Of a DNA stretch of 64,000 bases, positions 18,939 to 29,600 are shown piece by piece. The DNA comes from a bacterium (GTDB lineage: Bacteria; Planctomycetota; UBA1135; UBA2386). The notes under the pieces are model-generated. The model was not told the DNA's origin and made no database searches. It saw nothing but the letters and a program-made list of their open reading frames with translations. Every line of letters starts with the position of its first letter. Position 1 is the first letter of the stretch. A program made the position numbers and the translations under genes. The stretch lies in the NCBI GenBank assembly GCA_024743115.1, contig JANSXC010000022.1:43645-107644 (forward strand). Direction: 5' to 3'.

Positions 18939-20111
18939 ATGGAACGCACCCGCCGCGACACCCTGCTCGGCCTCGTCTTCTTCGGCACCCTCGGGTTCCT
19001 GCTCTGGGCGACGGTCAACCTCACCGACATCTCGCTCGGCGAGGTGCCGCCGCTCGAGGTCTGGTTCGAGGACGGCGGCGGCGCGCAGGTCGGCACCAAC
19101 GTGCTCGTGCTCGGCAAGCGCATCGGCAAGGTCGGCGAGATCGACATCGTCTACAGCGACGAGCGCCCCGCCACCCCGATCCGCATGACGCTGCTGCTCG
19201 AGGACGAAGTGCCGCTCACGAGCGACTACACGATCGAGGTGCGCGCCGACGGCGTGCTCGGCGGCAAGCTGATCTACATCAGCCCCGGGCGCGGCACCCC
19301 GCTCGCGGCCGACACGGAGCTGCTCGGCCAGGTCCAAAAGAACGTGTTCGACGCGTTCACCGATCTCGCGGAGGGCCAGGGCCCGGTCGGCAGCAACTTC
19401 AACGCGATGGTAACTGCCATCCGAGAAGCGGCCGAAGCGCTGCAGGATCCCAACAACACGATGGGGCGACTGCTCACGCAGCGCGATCTCTACGATGAGG
19501 TGCTCGGCACGGTCGAGACGATGAACGAGATCCTCGCGGAGATCCGCGGCGGCAAGAGCACGTTCGGGCGGCTCGCGGTCGACACCGCGATGGGCGAACG
19601 CGTGCAGTTCCTCATCGACAACCTCGCGACGGCCAGCGCGACGCTGACCGAGAAGGACGGCACGATCGGCATGCTGCTCAACGACGAGGAGACCGCCGGC
19701 AACGTGCGGCGGATCGTCGCCGACATCGCCGTGATCGTCGCGGACGCGCGCGATGGTCGCGGCGTGGTCGGCCAGCTGCTGCGCGACGATCGGCTCGCGA
19801 CGAACTTCAACAACGCCGTCGCCAACTTCAACCGCCTGCTCGAGCGCGCCAACGACCCCGACGCGGGCCTCGTCGGCGCCGCGTTCGCCGACCCGGCCTC
19901 GGCCGAACACTTCAAGGTCGCCGTCGCAAACATCCGCGACGTCACCGACCAGCTCACGCGCGCCGAGGGCGCGCTCGGCATCCTGATCAACGACAAGGAC
20001 GTCGGCGTCCGCCTGCGCCGCATCTTCACGCAGGTCTCACGCGCGCTCGAGGACGCCCGCGAAGCCGCACCGATCAGCAGCTTCGTGCAGGTCCTGCTCG
20101 GCGTGTTCTGA
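18939..20111 (+). CDS. mlaD: MCE/MlaD family lipid transport protein
   Basis: N-terminal TM followed by MCE domain (PPLEVWFEDGGGAQVGTNVLVLGKRIGKVGEI...ADGVLGGKLIYISPG) and a long helical C-terminus. Confidence 0.92.
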   Translation: MERTRRDTLLGLVFFGTLGFLLWATVNLTDISLGEVPPLEVWFEDGGGAQVGTNVLVLGKRIGKVGEIDIVYSDERPATPIRMTLLLEDEVPLTSDYTIEVRADGVLGGKLIYISPGRGTPLAADTELLGQVQKNVFDAFTDLAEGQGPVGSNFNAMVTAIREAAEALQDPNNTMGRLLTQRDLYDEVLGTVETMNEILAEIRGGKSTFGRLAVDTAMGERVQFLIDNLATASATLTEKDGTIGMLLNDEETAGNVRRIVADIAVIVADARDGRGVVGQLLRDDRLATNFNNAVANFNRLLERANDPDAGLVGAAFADPASAEHFKVAVANIRDVTDQLTRAEGALGILINDKDVGVRLRRIFTQVSRALEDAREAAPISSFVQVLLGVF

Positions 20112-20231
20112 TCGAACGGGGGCAGGGCGAACGCTTGCCGGGGCGGTTTTCCCGACTCCGCGGCCAGTGGCAGCGGGCGACAATCTTTCGCTGGACGCCC
20201 GCATCGTGCGTAGCAGCCGCCGAGCCCCGCC

Positions 20232-21644
20232 ATGAGCGAACCCGAACCGTTCTCCCCCATCGCCCAGGCGAACCCCAAGCCGTTCCTGGTCCGACTCGGA
20301 CTGGGCTTCGTGCTGGTGTACCTGCTGCTCTACGGGCTGCCGTTTCCGTTGGGCCAGGTGCCGGCACAGGAGGACGCGTGGCCAATCGCGGAGGCGGTGG
20401 ACTGGTGGAACGAGCAAGACACCGTGGCGGCGCCGGACTGGCTGAAGTACCCCGTGAAGTGGAAGCGCGAGGTCGACGAGGAGGTCGCCGACTACACCGG
20501 GTGGTTCGGGCAGACCGTGCTCGGACTCGAAGCCGAGGTGAAGCCGGCCAGCTCGGGCAGCGGCGACACGTTGTTCGACTGGGTCCGGGTCGCGCTGATG
20601 CTTGCGCTCGCCTTGCTCGCAGCGCCGCTGTTCGCACTCGTGACGGGGAACCGCTCGCTGCGGTGGTGCCACGGCTTCGCACGCGTGATCGTGCGCTACG
20701 GCCTCGCCTCCACGCTCTGCGTCTACGGCTTCGCCAAGGTCTACCCGCTGCAGTTCAGCATGCTGCACGGCCAGTGGCTCTACGGCTCGTTCGGTGAGGC
20801 GTCACCGATGAACATGCTGTGGACGTTCATGGGCTCGTCCGATCCGTACACGATCTTCTCGGGCGCAGCAGAACTACTCGGCGGACTGCTGCTGTTCTGG
20901 CGCCGCACCACGCTGCTCGGCGCGCTCGTCGCCTTCGGCGTCATGCTCAACGTCGCGACGCTCAACCTCTGCTACGACGTGCCGGAGAAGCTGTTCTCGC
21001 TTCACATGGTGCTGTTCTCGGTGTTATTGGTCGCGCCGGACCTGCCGCGACTCTGGGCGCTGCTCGTCAGCCATCGCGCGACGCCAGCGGCAGCAACGCC
21101 GGCAACACCGGCGCGCTGGCTATCGATTCCGCAGCTGGTCGGCAAGCTCCTGATCGTGGCGATCATCGTCGGCGTGCCGTGGCACGCGTGCCACGACCGC
21201 TGGATGCAGATGCAGAACCGCCCGACCGGACCGCTCGAGGGCATCTGGGAGACCCGTGAGTTCGACTCACAGCAGAACGCCACCCGGCACTGGCACCACT
21301 TCGCCGTGCAGCGCTGGAACCGGCGCGGTACGACCATCGCATTCGCTAGCATCGAGACCAACTCCGGCGAGCTGCTGCAAGGCCGCGCCGAGTTCGACCT
21401 CGAGCGCGGCAAACTGCGAATCCTCCGCCGCCAACAGCCACCGCTCGAACTCACGTTCGAAGAACGCAGCCAGGTCGCCTCCGACCCCGATACCGACCCG
21501 GTGCGACAACTGATCCTGAGCGGCACGGTCGAAGGCGAAGACGTCCGCGCGGTGCTCGAGTATCGCGACGAATCGACGTTCCGCATCAAGTCGTCACCGT
21601 TCCGCTGGATTCAAGAACGGCCGTTCAACGCCAACCGCCGCTGA
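20232..21644 (+). CDS. DoxX-like integral membrane protein with soluble C-terminal domain
   Basis: Multiple TM segments (YGLASTLCVYGFAKVYPLQF, YTIFSGAAELLGGLLLFWRRTTLLGALVAFGVMLN) then a polar ~130 aa C-terminus. Confidence 0.7.
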   Translation: MSEPEPFSPIAQANPKPFLVRLGLGFVLVYLLLYGLPFPLGQVPAQEDAWPIAEAVDWWNEQDTVAAPDWLKYPVKWKREVDEEVADYTGWFGQTVLGLEAEVKPASSGSGDTLFDWVRVALMLALALLAAPLFALVTGNRSLRWCHGFARVIVRYGLASTLCVYGFAKVYPLQFSMLHGQWLYGSFGEASPMNMLWTFMGSSDPYTIFSGAAELLGGLLLFWRRTTLLGALVAFGVMLNVATLNLCYDVPEKLFSLHMVLFSVLLVAPDLPRLWALLVSHRATPAAATPATPARWLSIPQLVGKLLIVAIIVGVPWHACHDRWMQMQNRPTGPLEGIWETREFDSQQNATRHWHHFAVQRWNRRGTTIAFASIETNSGELLQGRAEFDLERGKLRILRRQQPPLELTFEERSQVASDPDTDPVRQLILSGTVEGEDVRAVLEYRDESTFRIKSSPFRWIQERPFNANRR

Positions 21645-21645
21645 G

Positions 21646-22029
21646 TCAGTCGCCCGCATCGGACGCCGCCGGCCAGCGCCAGTACCACCAGTGTTCCTCC
21701 GCCGTGAGCCCGTCCGCCGCGGCGGCTGCGGCCCCATAGACACATTCGGGTTTCGCGAGCGTCGTCTGACGCAACCGTTCGTCCGCGCGGTCCACGCGCG
21801 CGGCGACGCGCGCCCACTCGTTCGCCGCCGCCACTTCCTTGGCGAGATGCAGCAGCAGGCGCGCGTCGAGATCGTTGCACCAGTCCTCGGGTGAGAACTC
21901 GTAGCCCTGCTCGACCTCGGCCGCGACGGCCTCCCAGCGCAGGACGAGCCCGTCGAGCCCACCGGCGACGACATGCTGCGCCACACCGCGAGCCGAGAGC
22001 AACGCACGCACGGGGTCGTCGTCGAACAT
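21646..22029 (-). CDS. hypothetical protein, candidate immunity/antitoxin partner of the 22031 gene
   Basis: ATG sits 1 nt after the upstream TGA (TGACATG); acidic/tryptophan-rich soluble 127 aa protein. Confidence 0.7.
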   Translation of the reverse strand: MFDDDPVRALLSARGVAQHVVAGGLDGLVLRWEAVAAEVEQGYEFSPEDWCNDLDARLLLHLAKEVAAANEWARVAARVDRADERLRQTTLAKPECVYGAAAAAADGLTAEEHWWYWRWPAASDAGD

Positions 22030-22030
22030 G

Positions 22031-22552
22031 TCAGTCTTCGCGCCTGGCCTGGCGCTTGAAGTAGCGCTCGCCGTCATCGGGTTTGAACAACGTGCGGATC
22101 GTCCGGTCCGCGTTGAACGCCACGAACGCACCGGTATCGCGATCGAACCGCGTCACCACCCCGTCCCGCCGGCGTTCTTCGAGCACATCCCCGCCCACCG
22201 GCGCGTCCCGCAATCGCTGAGCGATGGCGAGGTATTCCGCCGCCGACGCGACGTCGAACTCGTGACCGTGCTTCTCGAAGTGCCGCTCGAGCGACCGCGG
22301 GCTCGTGAACCCGGGCCCGGCCGCGGGTGCCCGCTCGGCCGGCGCCCCCTTGGCTGAGCCGTGGTCGGCCGGCGCGGACTTCTGCGTCGGCTCCGGGGCC
22401 GGCGGCTTTGAACCGTTCTGGTCACCGAACAACCCGAGGTCGAGCCACCAGTTGGCAACGAGCACGAGGACGGCAATGGCGATGCCGGAGAGGGAGAGCG
22501 TCGCCTGCTTGCGATTGGCCATGGAACTTCGCGAACGAGAACGGTCGGTCAC
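22031..22552 (-). CDS. single-TM protein with C-terminal putative BECR-type ribonuclease (toxin-like) domain
   Basis: TLSLSGIAIAVLVLVANWWL anchor, Pro/Ala linker, then FTSPRSLERHFEKHGHEFDVASAAEYLAIAQRLRDAPVGGDVLEERRRDGVVTRFDRDTGAFVAFNADRTIRTLFKPDDGERYF. GTG start at 22552 or ATG at 22522. Confidence 0.65.
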   Translation of the reverse strand: MTDRSRSRSSMANRKQATLSLSGIAIAVLVLVANWWLDLGLFGDQNGSKPPAPEPTQKSAPADHGSAKGAPAERAPAAGPGFTSPRSLERHFEKHGHEFDVASAAEYLAIAQRLRDAPVGGDVLEERRRDGVVTRFDRDTGAFVAFNADRTIRTLFKPDDGERYFKRQARRED

Positions 22553-22932
22553 TCGCGCGGATCACGAATGACGAGATCAGGATACCGAGCCCGGAAGAAC
22601 TCGAGTGCCAGCGTCGTGTGACATCGCGCCACATCCGGGTTCTTCGCCGTCGGACAGCTGCAGCCGAACCAGACATCGCCGGTTCGGGCGCGTTCGGCGA
22701 TCAGGTCGAACGGCGCCCGGTCCTGGGCGAACCGCCGGTGCAACAGCTGTTGGTACGAAGCCGCGAACGTAACCCACGCCGCCGCACTCGGCGCCGCCAG
22801 GAAAGCCCTGACTTTCGCCGCCTCGGGCCGCACCACGTGCCGCGTATGCATGCGCGTGTCCTGACGGATGCCTGCCGGCAGCGGCTCCGAACTCGGCCGC
22901 GTGCCGCGCACCATGCGATAGCGCCCCAGCAT
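22549..22932 (-). CDS. DUF488-like protein
   Basis: MLGRYRMVRGTRPSSEPLPAGIRQDTRMHTRHVVRP...DVWFGCSCPTAKNPDVARCHTTLALEFFRARYPD; its stop overlaps the next gene. Confidence 0.7.
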   Translation of the reverse strand: MLGRYRMVRGTRPSSEPLPAGIRQDTRMHTRHVVRPEAAKVRAFLAAPSAAAWVTFAASYQQLLHRRFAQDRAPFDLIAERARTGDVWFGCSCPTAKNPDVARCHTTLALEFFRARYPDLVIRDPRE

Positions 22933-23049
22933 CCCGCCAGTCTGCGGCCGACTCGGCCGGGCCGCGACGGTTTCTCGCTCCCCTGACGAATTGCTGTCGA
23001 TTCCGTGCCGCCCCACCCGTCGTTCCGGCAACGCCGACGGCAACCCACG

Positions 23050-23559
23050 ATGAACCGACCTCTCAAAGCCACCTCCCTCGTCCCGCTCGCGATCGCGGCC
23101 CTGCTCGCGACCCTGACACTCTGCACCGGCTGCGCCACATCCGGCGACCGCCCGACCGAACCGACGCTCCCCTGTGCCTGGCTCACGGGTCACTGGGTCG
23201 GCGAAGGCTTCGGCGGCGAATCCGAGGAGGTCTGGTTACCCGCGCGTGACGGCACGTTGTCGGGAATCTTCCGCCTGGTTGTCTCAGGCAAGGTGCGGTT
23301 CTACGAGCTCTTCACCATCGCCGAGATCGACGGCGAACTGCAAATGAAGCTCAAGCACTTCCACGCCGACCTGCGCGGCTGGGAAGAACGCGACGAAGTC
23401 CTCACCTGGCCAGGCACCGACCTCGGCCCGAGCAGCGTCACGTTCGGCCCGGTGCGTTACGAGCTGCTCGCACCCGATCGACTGCGCGCCTCGGTGACCG
23501 TCGAGGAGAACGGCACGACCGGCGTGCAGCACCTCGAGTTCCGGCGAATGGATGGCTGA
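23050..23559 (+). CDS. lipoprotein, DUF6265-like
   Basis: Lipobox TLCTGCATS; CAWLTGHWVGEGFGGESEEVWLPARDGTLSGIFRLV. Confidence 0.75.
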   Translation: MNRPLKATSLVPLAIAALLATLTLCTGCATSGDRPTEPTLPCAWLTGHWVGEGFGGESEEVWLPARDGTLSGIFRLVVSGKVRFYELFTIAEIDGELQMKLKHFHADLRGWEERDEVLTWPGTDLGPSSVTFGPVRYELLAPDRLRASVTVEENGTTGVQHLEFRRMDG

Positions 23560-23583
23560 ACGACCGATTCCGGGCAGCGGCGG

Positions 23584-23991
23584 CTACCCGCGTTCGTCGG
23601 CGTCGAGGAACCGCGCCCGGACCTCCGGCGTCGGCACCAGGCAGTGCTCGGCCCGCCCGAACCAGCGGTATCGCCGCTCCGCGAAACGCTTGTAGAACCA
23701 GTCGCGGATCGGCGCCGGCACGAGCAGGAACACGCTCAGCACCGGCCACGGGAAACGCAGACCACGCGCGATACGCAACACGGCCCCCGACCGCAGCCAG
23801 ACCCGGCCCTCCGTGATGAGGATCATCGAGTCCGGCACCTCACCCGTGACCCCGCGCTCTTCGAGCGCCCGCCGGGCCACGGCCGACTGCAGCGAGGCGA
23901 AGCGGAATCGCCGCTTCGTATCGCGCTTCAGCACGAACTGCACCGACCGGTTGCAGACGTTGCAGTCGCCATCGAACAGGATGAGGTCCAC
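23584..23991 (-). CDS. DCC family thiol-disulfide oxidoreductase (YuxK-like, DUF393)
   Basis: ILFDGDCNVCNRSVQFVLKRDTKRRFRFASLQS...LRIARGLRFPW. Confidence 0.9.
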   Translation of the reverse strand: MDLILFDGDCNVCNRSVQFVLKRDTKRRFRFASLQSAVARRALEERGVTGEVPDSMILITEGRVWLRSGAVLRIARGLRFPWPVLSVFLLVPAPIRDWFYKRFAERRYRWFGRAEHCLVPTPEVRARFLDADERG

Positions 23992-24003
23992 GTCTATTCA
24001 ATG

Positions 24004-24645
24004 CTACTCGGACGCCGGAGTTGCAAGGCCACCACCGAGCCCACGAGCCGCGAGCAGGTTCTCCACGTACTTCGCCAGCACGTCGACCTCGACGTGAATC
24101 GCCCGTCCCACGGGCAAACTACCGAGCGTTGTCACCGCCGCGGTGTGCGGGATCACGGCAATCTTGACCACGTCGGTCGGCGGCCCCGCGATCGTGAGCG
24201 AGACGCCATCGAGCGTGATCGAGCCCTTCTCGACGCAGTAGCGCCGCAGTTCCGCCGGCACCCGCACCGCGAACTCGCCGCCCGCCGCCGGGTCGATCGC
24301 CGCGGTGACCTCGCCGACGCCGTCGACGTGGCCCTGCACCAGGTGCCCCCCGAGCGGATCCCCCGCCCGCAGCGCGGGTTCGACGTTGAGCCAGTCGCCG
24401 ACGACCGCCTGCCCGAGCCAGGTCCGCGCCAGGGTCTCGGCGCTCAGATCGAACGCGGCGACGTGGCCCGTGAGTTCGACGACCGTGCAGCAAACCCCCG
24501 ACAGGGCAATGGAATCACCGATTCGGGGCGTTCCACCGAACTCAGTGGCGACCGGCGCCCCGAGGTCGACGTCGATCCGTCGCGCGTCACCGGAGTCTTG
24601 CACGGCCGTGACAGTGCCGATCGTCTGGACTAGACCCGTGAACAT
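24004..24645 (-). CDS. ribE: riboflavin synthase alpha chain
   Basis: MFTGLVQTIGTV, IGDSIALSGVCCTVVEL, DPLGGHLVQGHVDGVGEV, KGSITLDGVSLTI. Confidence 0.95.
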   Translation of the reverse strand: MFTGLVQTIGTVTAVQDSGDARRIDVDLGAPVATEFGGTPRIGDSIALSGVCCTVVELTGHVAAFDLSAETLARTWLGQAVVGDWLNVEPALRAGDPLGGHLVQGHVDGVGEVTAAIDPAAGGEFAVRVPAELRRYCVEKGSITLDGVSLTIAGPPTDVVKIAVIPHTAAVTTLGSLPVGRAIHVEVDVLAKYVENLLAARGLGGGLATPASE

Positions 24646-24689
24646 GACGGCAAGGTGTATTGCACCGCGAAAACGCCGTCACGCTCCGA

Positions 24690-25285
24690 TGCGCTCGATC
24701 CACCCCAAGTACGCAACTGCCGGCCTGGCGACCGTCCTCGCCCTGATCGGCAGCTGCACCAGCCCTCCACGGCGCGACCCAGGAACGGGCCCCGAGCACG
24801 ATCTGGTCGGCAAGTTCGTGTGGGTCATGCCGCCGGAGATCCACGAGGAGTTCGATCTGCTGCCCGACGGCACCCTGCGTTGGCTGCGCTGGAATACCCA
24901 CCGCGCCGGGCCTGGCAAGGAATCCGGCATCGAGGCGCGCGGCACCGGCCGCTGGGAGGTGACGAGCTGGACCGGCCGCGAAACCGGGCTGACGGTCGAA
25001 CTCGACGCCGCCCGATTCGACCGCCGGCCGCTCGCCTTCAACTGCAATCCGATACGCCTGACCGTACGATTGCACGAGGGCCAGCGCTACCTGCTGCGGC
25101 CGAACGACCTCAGCTGGTTCGAGCGTCATGGCCCGATGGTCGAGTTCTGCCTCCACCGCCGGGGCGCACCGCTCAAGATCTACCAGCCGTTCTTCCACCC
25201 GGCACCGCGATCGACCGACCCGAGCGGGCCAGACCGCTCGGTAATTCGCTCGACCGAACGACAATCGGGTCACCGGAATTCTTGA
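24690..25285 (+). CDS. hypothetical lipoprotein
   Basis: MRSIHPKYATAGLATVLALIGSCTSPP signal/lipobox. The ATG at 24690 is preferred over the longer ORF. Confidence 0.65.
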
Positions 25286-25339
25286 CCGCCCCGGGGGCGA
25301 TCCCTACTCTGGTCCGCCCTTTCCTCGGGGCAAAGCACC

Positions 25340-26041
25340 TTGCATTGCGCCATCCTGACGCTCTTTCCGGCCGCTCTGCGGCCCTATCTGGACGAGAGTA
25401 TCCTCGGGATTGCGCAGGCGCAGGGCCACTTGCAGGTCGACCTCGTCGACTTTCGGAACTACGCCTACGATCAACACCATACGGTCGATGACCGACCGTT
25501 CGGTGGCGGTCCGGGCATGGTGCTGAAACCCGAGCCGATCTTTGACGCCATAGAAGACGTGGAGCGCACCCATGGTTCGTTCCACAAGATCCTGCTCTGT
25601 CCGCGCGGCCGGTCGTTCGACCAGCAGCGGGCGCGCGAACTCAGTCGCAAAGAACGACTGCTGTTTCTGTGCGGCCGCTACGAGGGTTACGACGAACGCA
25701 TTCGCGAGGGCATGCAATGGGAGGAGATCTCGCTCGGCGACTTCGTGCTCGCCGGCGGCGAACTGCCCACCCTTTGCGTGCTCGAAGCGGCGGTGCGCCT
25801 GATCCCGGGAGTGCTCGGTTGCGCGGATTCCGCGACGCTCGAGTCGTTCGAATCGGACCTCATGGACTACCCGCAGTACACGCGACCTCGCGAGTTCCGC
25901 GGCATGACGGTGCCCGACGTGCTGCTCTCCGGCGATCACGCCGCGGTTGCACGTTGGCGACAAGAGCAGGCTCGACAGCTGACTGCTGCCAAGGTCGCGG
26001 CCGAGGGGAGACGCCCCGAGAAACGTTCTACCGACGGCTGA
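25340..26041 (+). CDS. trmD: tRNA (guanine-N1-)-methyltransferase
   Basis: DRPFGGGPGMVLKPEPIFDAIE, LCGRYEGYDERIREG, EEISLGDFVLAGGELPTLCVLEAAVRLIPGVLG; TTG start. Confidence 0.95.
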   Translation: MHCAILTLFPAALRPYLDESILGIAQAQGHLQVDLVDFRNYAYDQHHTVDDRPFGGGPGMVLKPEPIFDAIEDVERTHGSFHKILLCPRGRSFDQQRARELSRKERLLFLCGRYEGYDERIREGMQWEEISLGDFVLAGGELPTLCVLEAAVRLIPGVLGCADSATLESFESDLMDYPQYTRPREFRGMTVPDVLLSGDHAAVARWRQEQARQLTAAKVAAEGRRPEKRSTDG

Positions 26042-26152
26042 ATCGCGTGCCTGGCAGCGCCAACCAACAACCCATCAACTCTGACAACCGGCCCGTCTGA
26101 CTACCGGCCCGCGACCAGCATCCCGCGACCGCCGGACCCCAGGTAACGAACT

Positions 26153-26575
26153 ATGAACATCCTGCGCCAAATCGAACTCGAGCACATGAAGCCGACCATC
26201 CCTGACTTCGGGGTCGGCGACACCGTGGACGTGCACTACCTCATCAAGGAAGGGGACAAGGAACGCGTCCAGATCTTCTCGGGCACCGTGATCGCACTGC
26301 AGGGCGGCGGGGTCCGCCGCACGGCGACCGTCCGTCGCATCGTCGCGGGTGAGGGTGTCGAGCGCACGTTCCCCCTCCACAGCCCGCGCGTCGCGGACAT
26401 CAAGGTGAAGAGCCGCGGCGTCATCCGCCGCGCCAAGCTCTACTACCTGCGCGACCGTGAGGGCAAGGCCACGCGCCTGAAGCCCAACCTCGGCAAGCTG
26501 CAGCAGCCGCGTTCGGGCAAGGGCAGCGGGCTCGAGCCCAAGGCCGCCTCGAACGACGCGGCGTCGCAGGACTGA
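26153..26575 (+). CDS. rplS: 50S ribosomal protein L19
   Basis: PDFGVGDTVDVHYLIKEGDKERVQIFSGTVIALQGGGVRRTATVRRIVAGEGVERTFPLHSPRVADIKVKSRGVIRRAKLYYLRDREGKATRLK. Confidence 0.97.
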   Translation: MNILRQIELEHMKPTIPDFGVGDTVDVHYLIKEGDKERVQIFSGTVIALQGGGVRRTATVRRIVAGEGVERTFPLHSPRVADIKVKSRGVIRRAKLYYLRDREGKATRLKPNLGKLQQPRSGKGSGLEPKAASNDAASQD

Positions 26576-26667
26576 TCCCCGACCGCATCCCACGCGACAC
26601 CCGACCCCGTGACCACGCCCGCTGACCAAGGTCAGTCGGCGCGGTAGCCAGCGAGTCACCACCGATC

Positions 26668-29600
26668 ATGCTCGAAAACATTCGCGCACAGCTCTTCATC
26701 GTCCTCCTGTCGATCCTCGGCGCCGCCGTCTGCATCTCGGTGTTCGAGCCGTTGTTCGGCCCGGACCTCAAGGGCGGCACGCAGCTGATCTACGAAGTGC
26801 CCGAGGACGTCCTCGAGGAGCTCACCCAGAAGGAGGGCGACTCGATCTCGGTCAACGAGATCATGGACCAGACGGTGCTCGTCCTGAAGGAGCGCATCGA
26901 CCCCAACGGCACCACGGGTGCGGCGGTCACGCGCAGCGGCGACACCGGCATCCTGATCGAGCTGCCGTGGTCCGATGACCCGCAGGACCTGGTGCGCTTC
27001 AAGGACCGCATCGCCAACCTCGGCAAGCTCGAGATGCGCGTCGTCGCCGACGGCGACTACAACGCGCCGGCCACCGACAACGAGCCCGAGGTCCGGTTCA
27101 ACATGCGCGGGGAGTCGACCCGCCTCACGAACTGGCTGCAGCAGGAAGGCAACAAGGCGTTGATGAGCTCGAAGATCGACGAGCTCGCCAAGAACATCCG
27201 GCGCTTCAACGAGGCCGGCCCCGCCGTCGGCCCCGAGGCGTTCCCGAACCTCGCGTGGTACCCCCGCGTCATCACAGCGAGCTCGAAGAACCCCGACGCC
27301 TGGGATCGTGCCTACTCCGATATCCCCGGGCTCAGCGGTTCGGTCGTCAAGGTCTACGACGACGCCGAGTGGAACAACGGGATCATTCCCGAGGCCGCGC
27401 GCACCAAGGCCGCGGAGAACGGCTCCGAGCCGTTCCTCGTCGAGTTGATCGCGATCAACATGCACGAGGAGAACTTCTCGGGCGACGATCTCGACCCGAC
27501 CGGCGTCGGGCCGACGACGGATGAGTCGGGCGGCATGGCGGTCGCCTACCAGCTCTATGGCGACAAGTCGGGCCAGTACGCCGACTGGTCGGAGCGCTAC
27601 ATCGGCAAGAGCAGCGCGATCATCCTCAACGGCCTGGTCAAGTCGGCGCCGGAGTTCATCACCCGCATCCCGGGCCGCGGCCGCATCACCGGCTCCTTCA
27701 CCCGCCTCGAGGTCGAAGAACTCGTGAAGGTGCTGCGCACCGGCTCGCTGCGTATCGAGCCCGAGTTCGTCAGCCAGCACACGGTCGGCGCGACGCTCGG
27801 CGACGAGGCGATCAACAAGGGCGTGATCTCGCTGCTGATCGGCGGCGTGCTCGTGTTCCTGTTCATGCTCTGGTACTACCGCAAGCCCGGTGTGATCGCG
27901 TGCATCACGCTGCTGCTGAACATGACGCTGCTGTTCGCGGCGATGGTGTTCATGCAGGCGACGATCACGCTGCCGGGCCTGGGTGGCATCGTGCTGACGC
28001 TCGGTATGGCGGTCGACGCCAACGTGCTGATCTACGAGCGCATCCGCGAGGAGCTGGCCAAGGGCAAGGACATGGTCCGGGCCGTGCGCGCCGGCTTCGA
28101 ACGCGCGATGTCCGCGATCCTCGACTCGAACATCACGACGTTCCTCGTCGGCATCGTGCTGTTCAACGTCGGTGTCGGCCCGGTCCGTGGCTTCGCCGTG
28201 ACGCTCATGGCCGGCATCGTGATGACGGTGTTCACGCAGTTCTTCGTGACACGCCTGCTGTTCCACTTCGCGTTGGATCGCAAGCTGCTCGACGACTACA
28301 AGCCGCGCCGCATCCTCGGTGACTCGCACATCAACTTCGTCGGCAAGATCCGGATGTGCCTCGCGCTGAGCGCGATCGTCATCCTCGGCGGCGTGTTCTT
28401 CGCGCTGACGGCCGTGCCGCGGAACGTGATGCTCGGCATCGAGTTCACCGGCGGCGGCAACCTGCAGATGGTCGTCGCGCAGTCGATGGCGGCGGACGAC
28501 GTCCGCGGCATGATCGCCAAGGATCCCAACTTCACGAAGGACTACCCCAACGCGACGGTCAACACCGTTGGCGACCTCGACGACGCCGGCCGCACCAACG
28601 TGTTCAACGTTCGTCTGAAGCTCAACGACGAGCAGCGGGCGAAGATCACCGAAGGCCGCAAGGCGTGGCGCGAACTCCGCAAGGAGAACGAGAAGCAGGA
28701 GCTGCCGCCGCCGGCGCCCTACGAGCCGCCGTACCTGCTCGCGCTGAAGAGTCTCTTCGAGAGCGAGCTGGTCCAGCCGGCCTCGAGCGCCCCCGCGCTC
28801 GTCGAGGACCCCGACAACAAGGCTCTGCAGTTCGCGCAGATCGAGCTGCACTTCCAGTCGGACATCAACATCCCCGACGCGCAGCAGGAGCTGATCAAGA
28901 ACAAGCTCCTCGAGGGCGAGATCCAGGGCCTCGCGGACCCCAAGGCCACGACGGCCAAGGACGTCCTCGTGCAGTGGAAGGTGCCGACCAACACGCGAGA
29001 ATGGGAGCTCTTCGAGCTGGCGCGCACATCGCTCGCCGACCTCAAGACCACGGACGGCGACAAGGTCATCCTCAGCAACCCGTTCCCCGAGGCCCAGGAG
29101 ATCCAGGGCAGCCTCGTCGACGACCTGCGCAACGCGGCGATCAGCGCGCTGATCATCTCGTGGGGCCTGATCATCTTCTACCTGCGCATCCGCTTCCACG
29201 AGTACAAGTACGGCTTCGCGGCCGTCGTCGCGCTCGTGCACGACGTGCTCGTGACGTTCGGCGCAGTCGTCGCGGCCAACTACTTCGGCCTCGTCAGCGC
29301 CGAGATCAGCGTCAGCATGATCGCGGCCTTCCTGACGATCATCGGCTACTCGGTGAACGACACGATCGTGGTGTTCGACCGCATCCGTGAGAACCTGCGT
29401 GAGAACGCCAAGGCGGGCGTCGAGGAGCCGATGAGCCCCGTCGTCAACCGCTCGCTCAACCAGACGCTGTCCCGCACGTTGATCACGACCGGCCTGACGC
29501 TGTTCGTCGTGCTCGCGCAGTTCTTCGTCAACTGGCAGAGCGAGAGTGAGCTCGGCGCCTTCGCGTTCGCGATGATCGTCGGCATGGTCTCGGGCACCTA

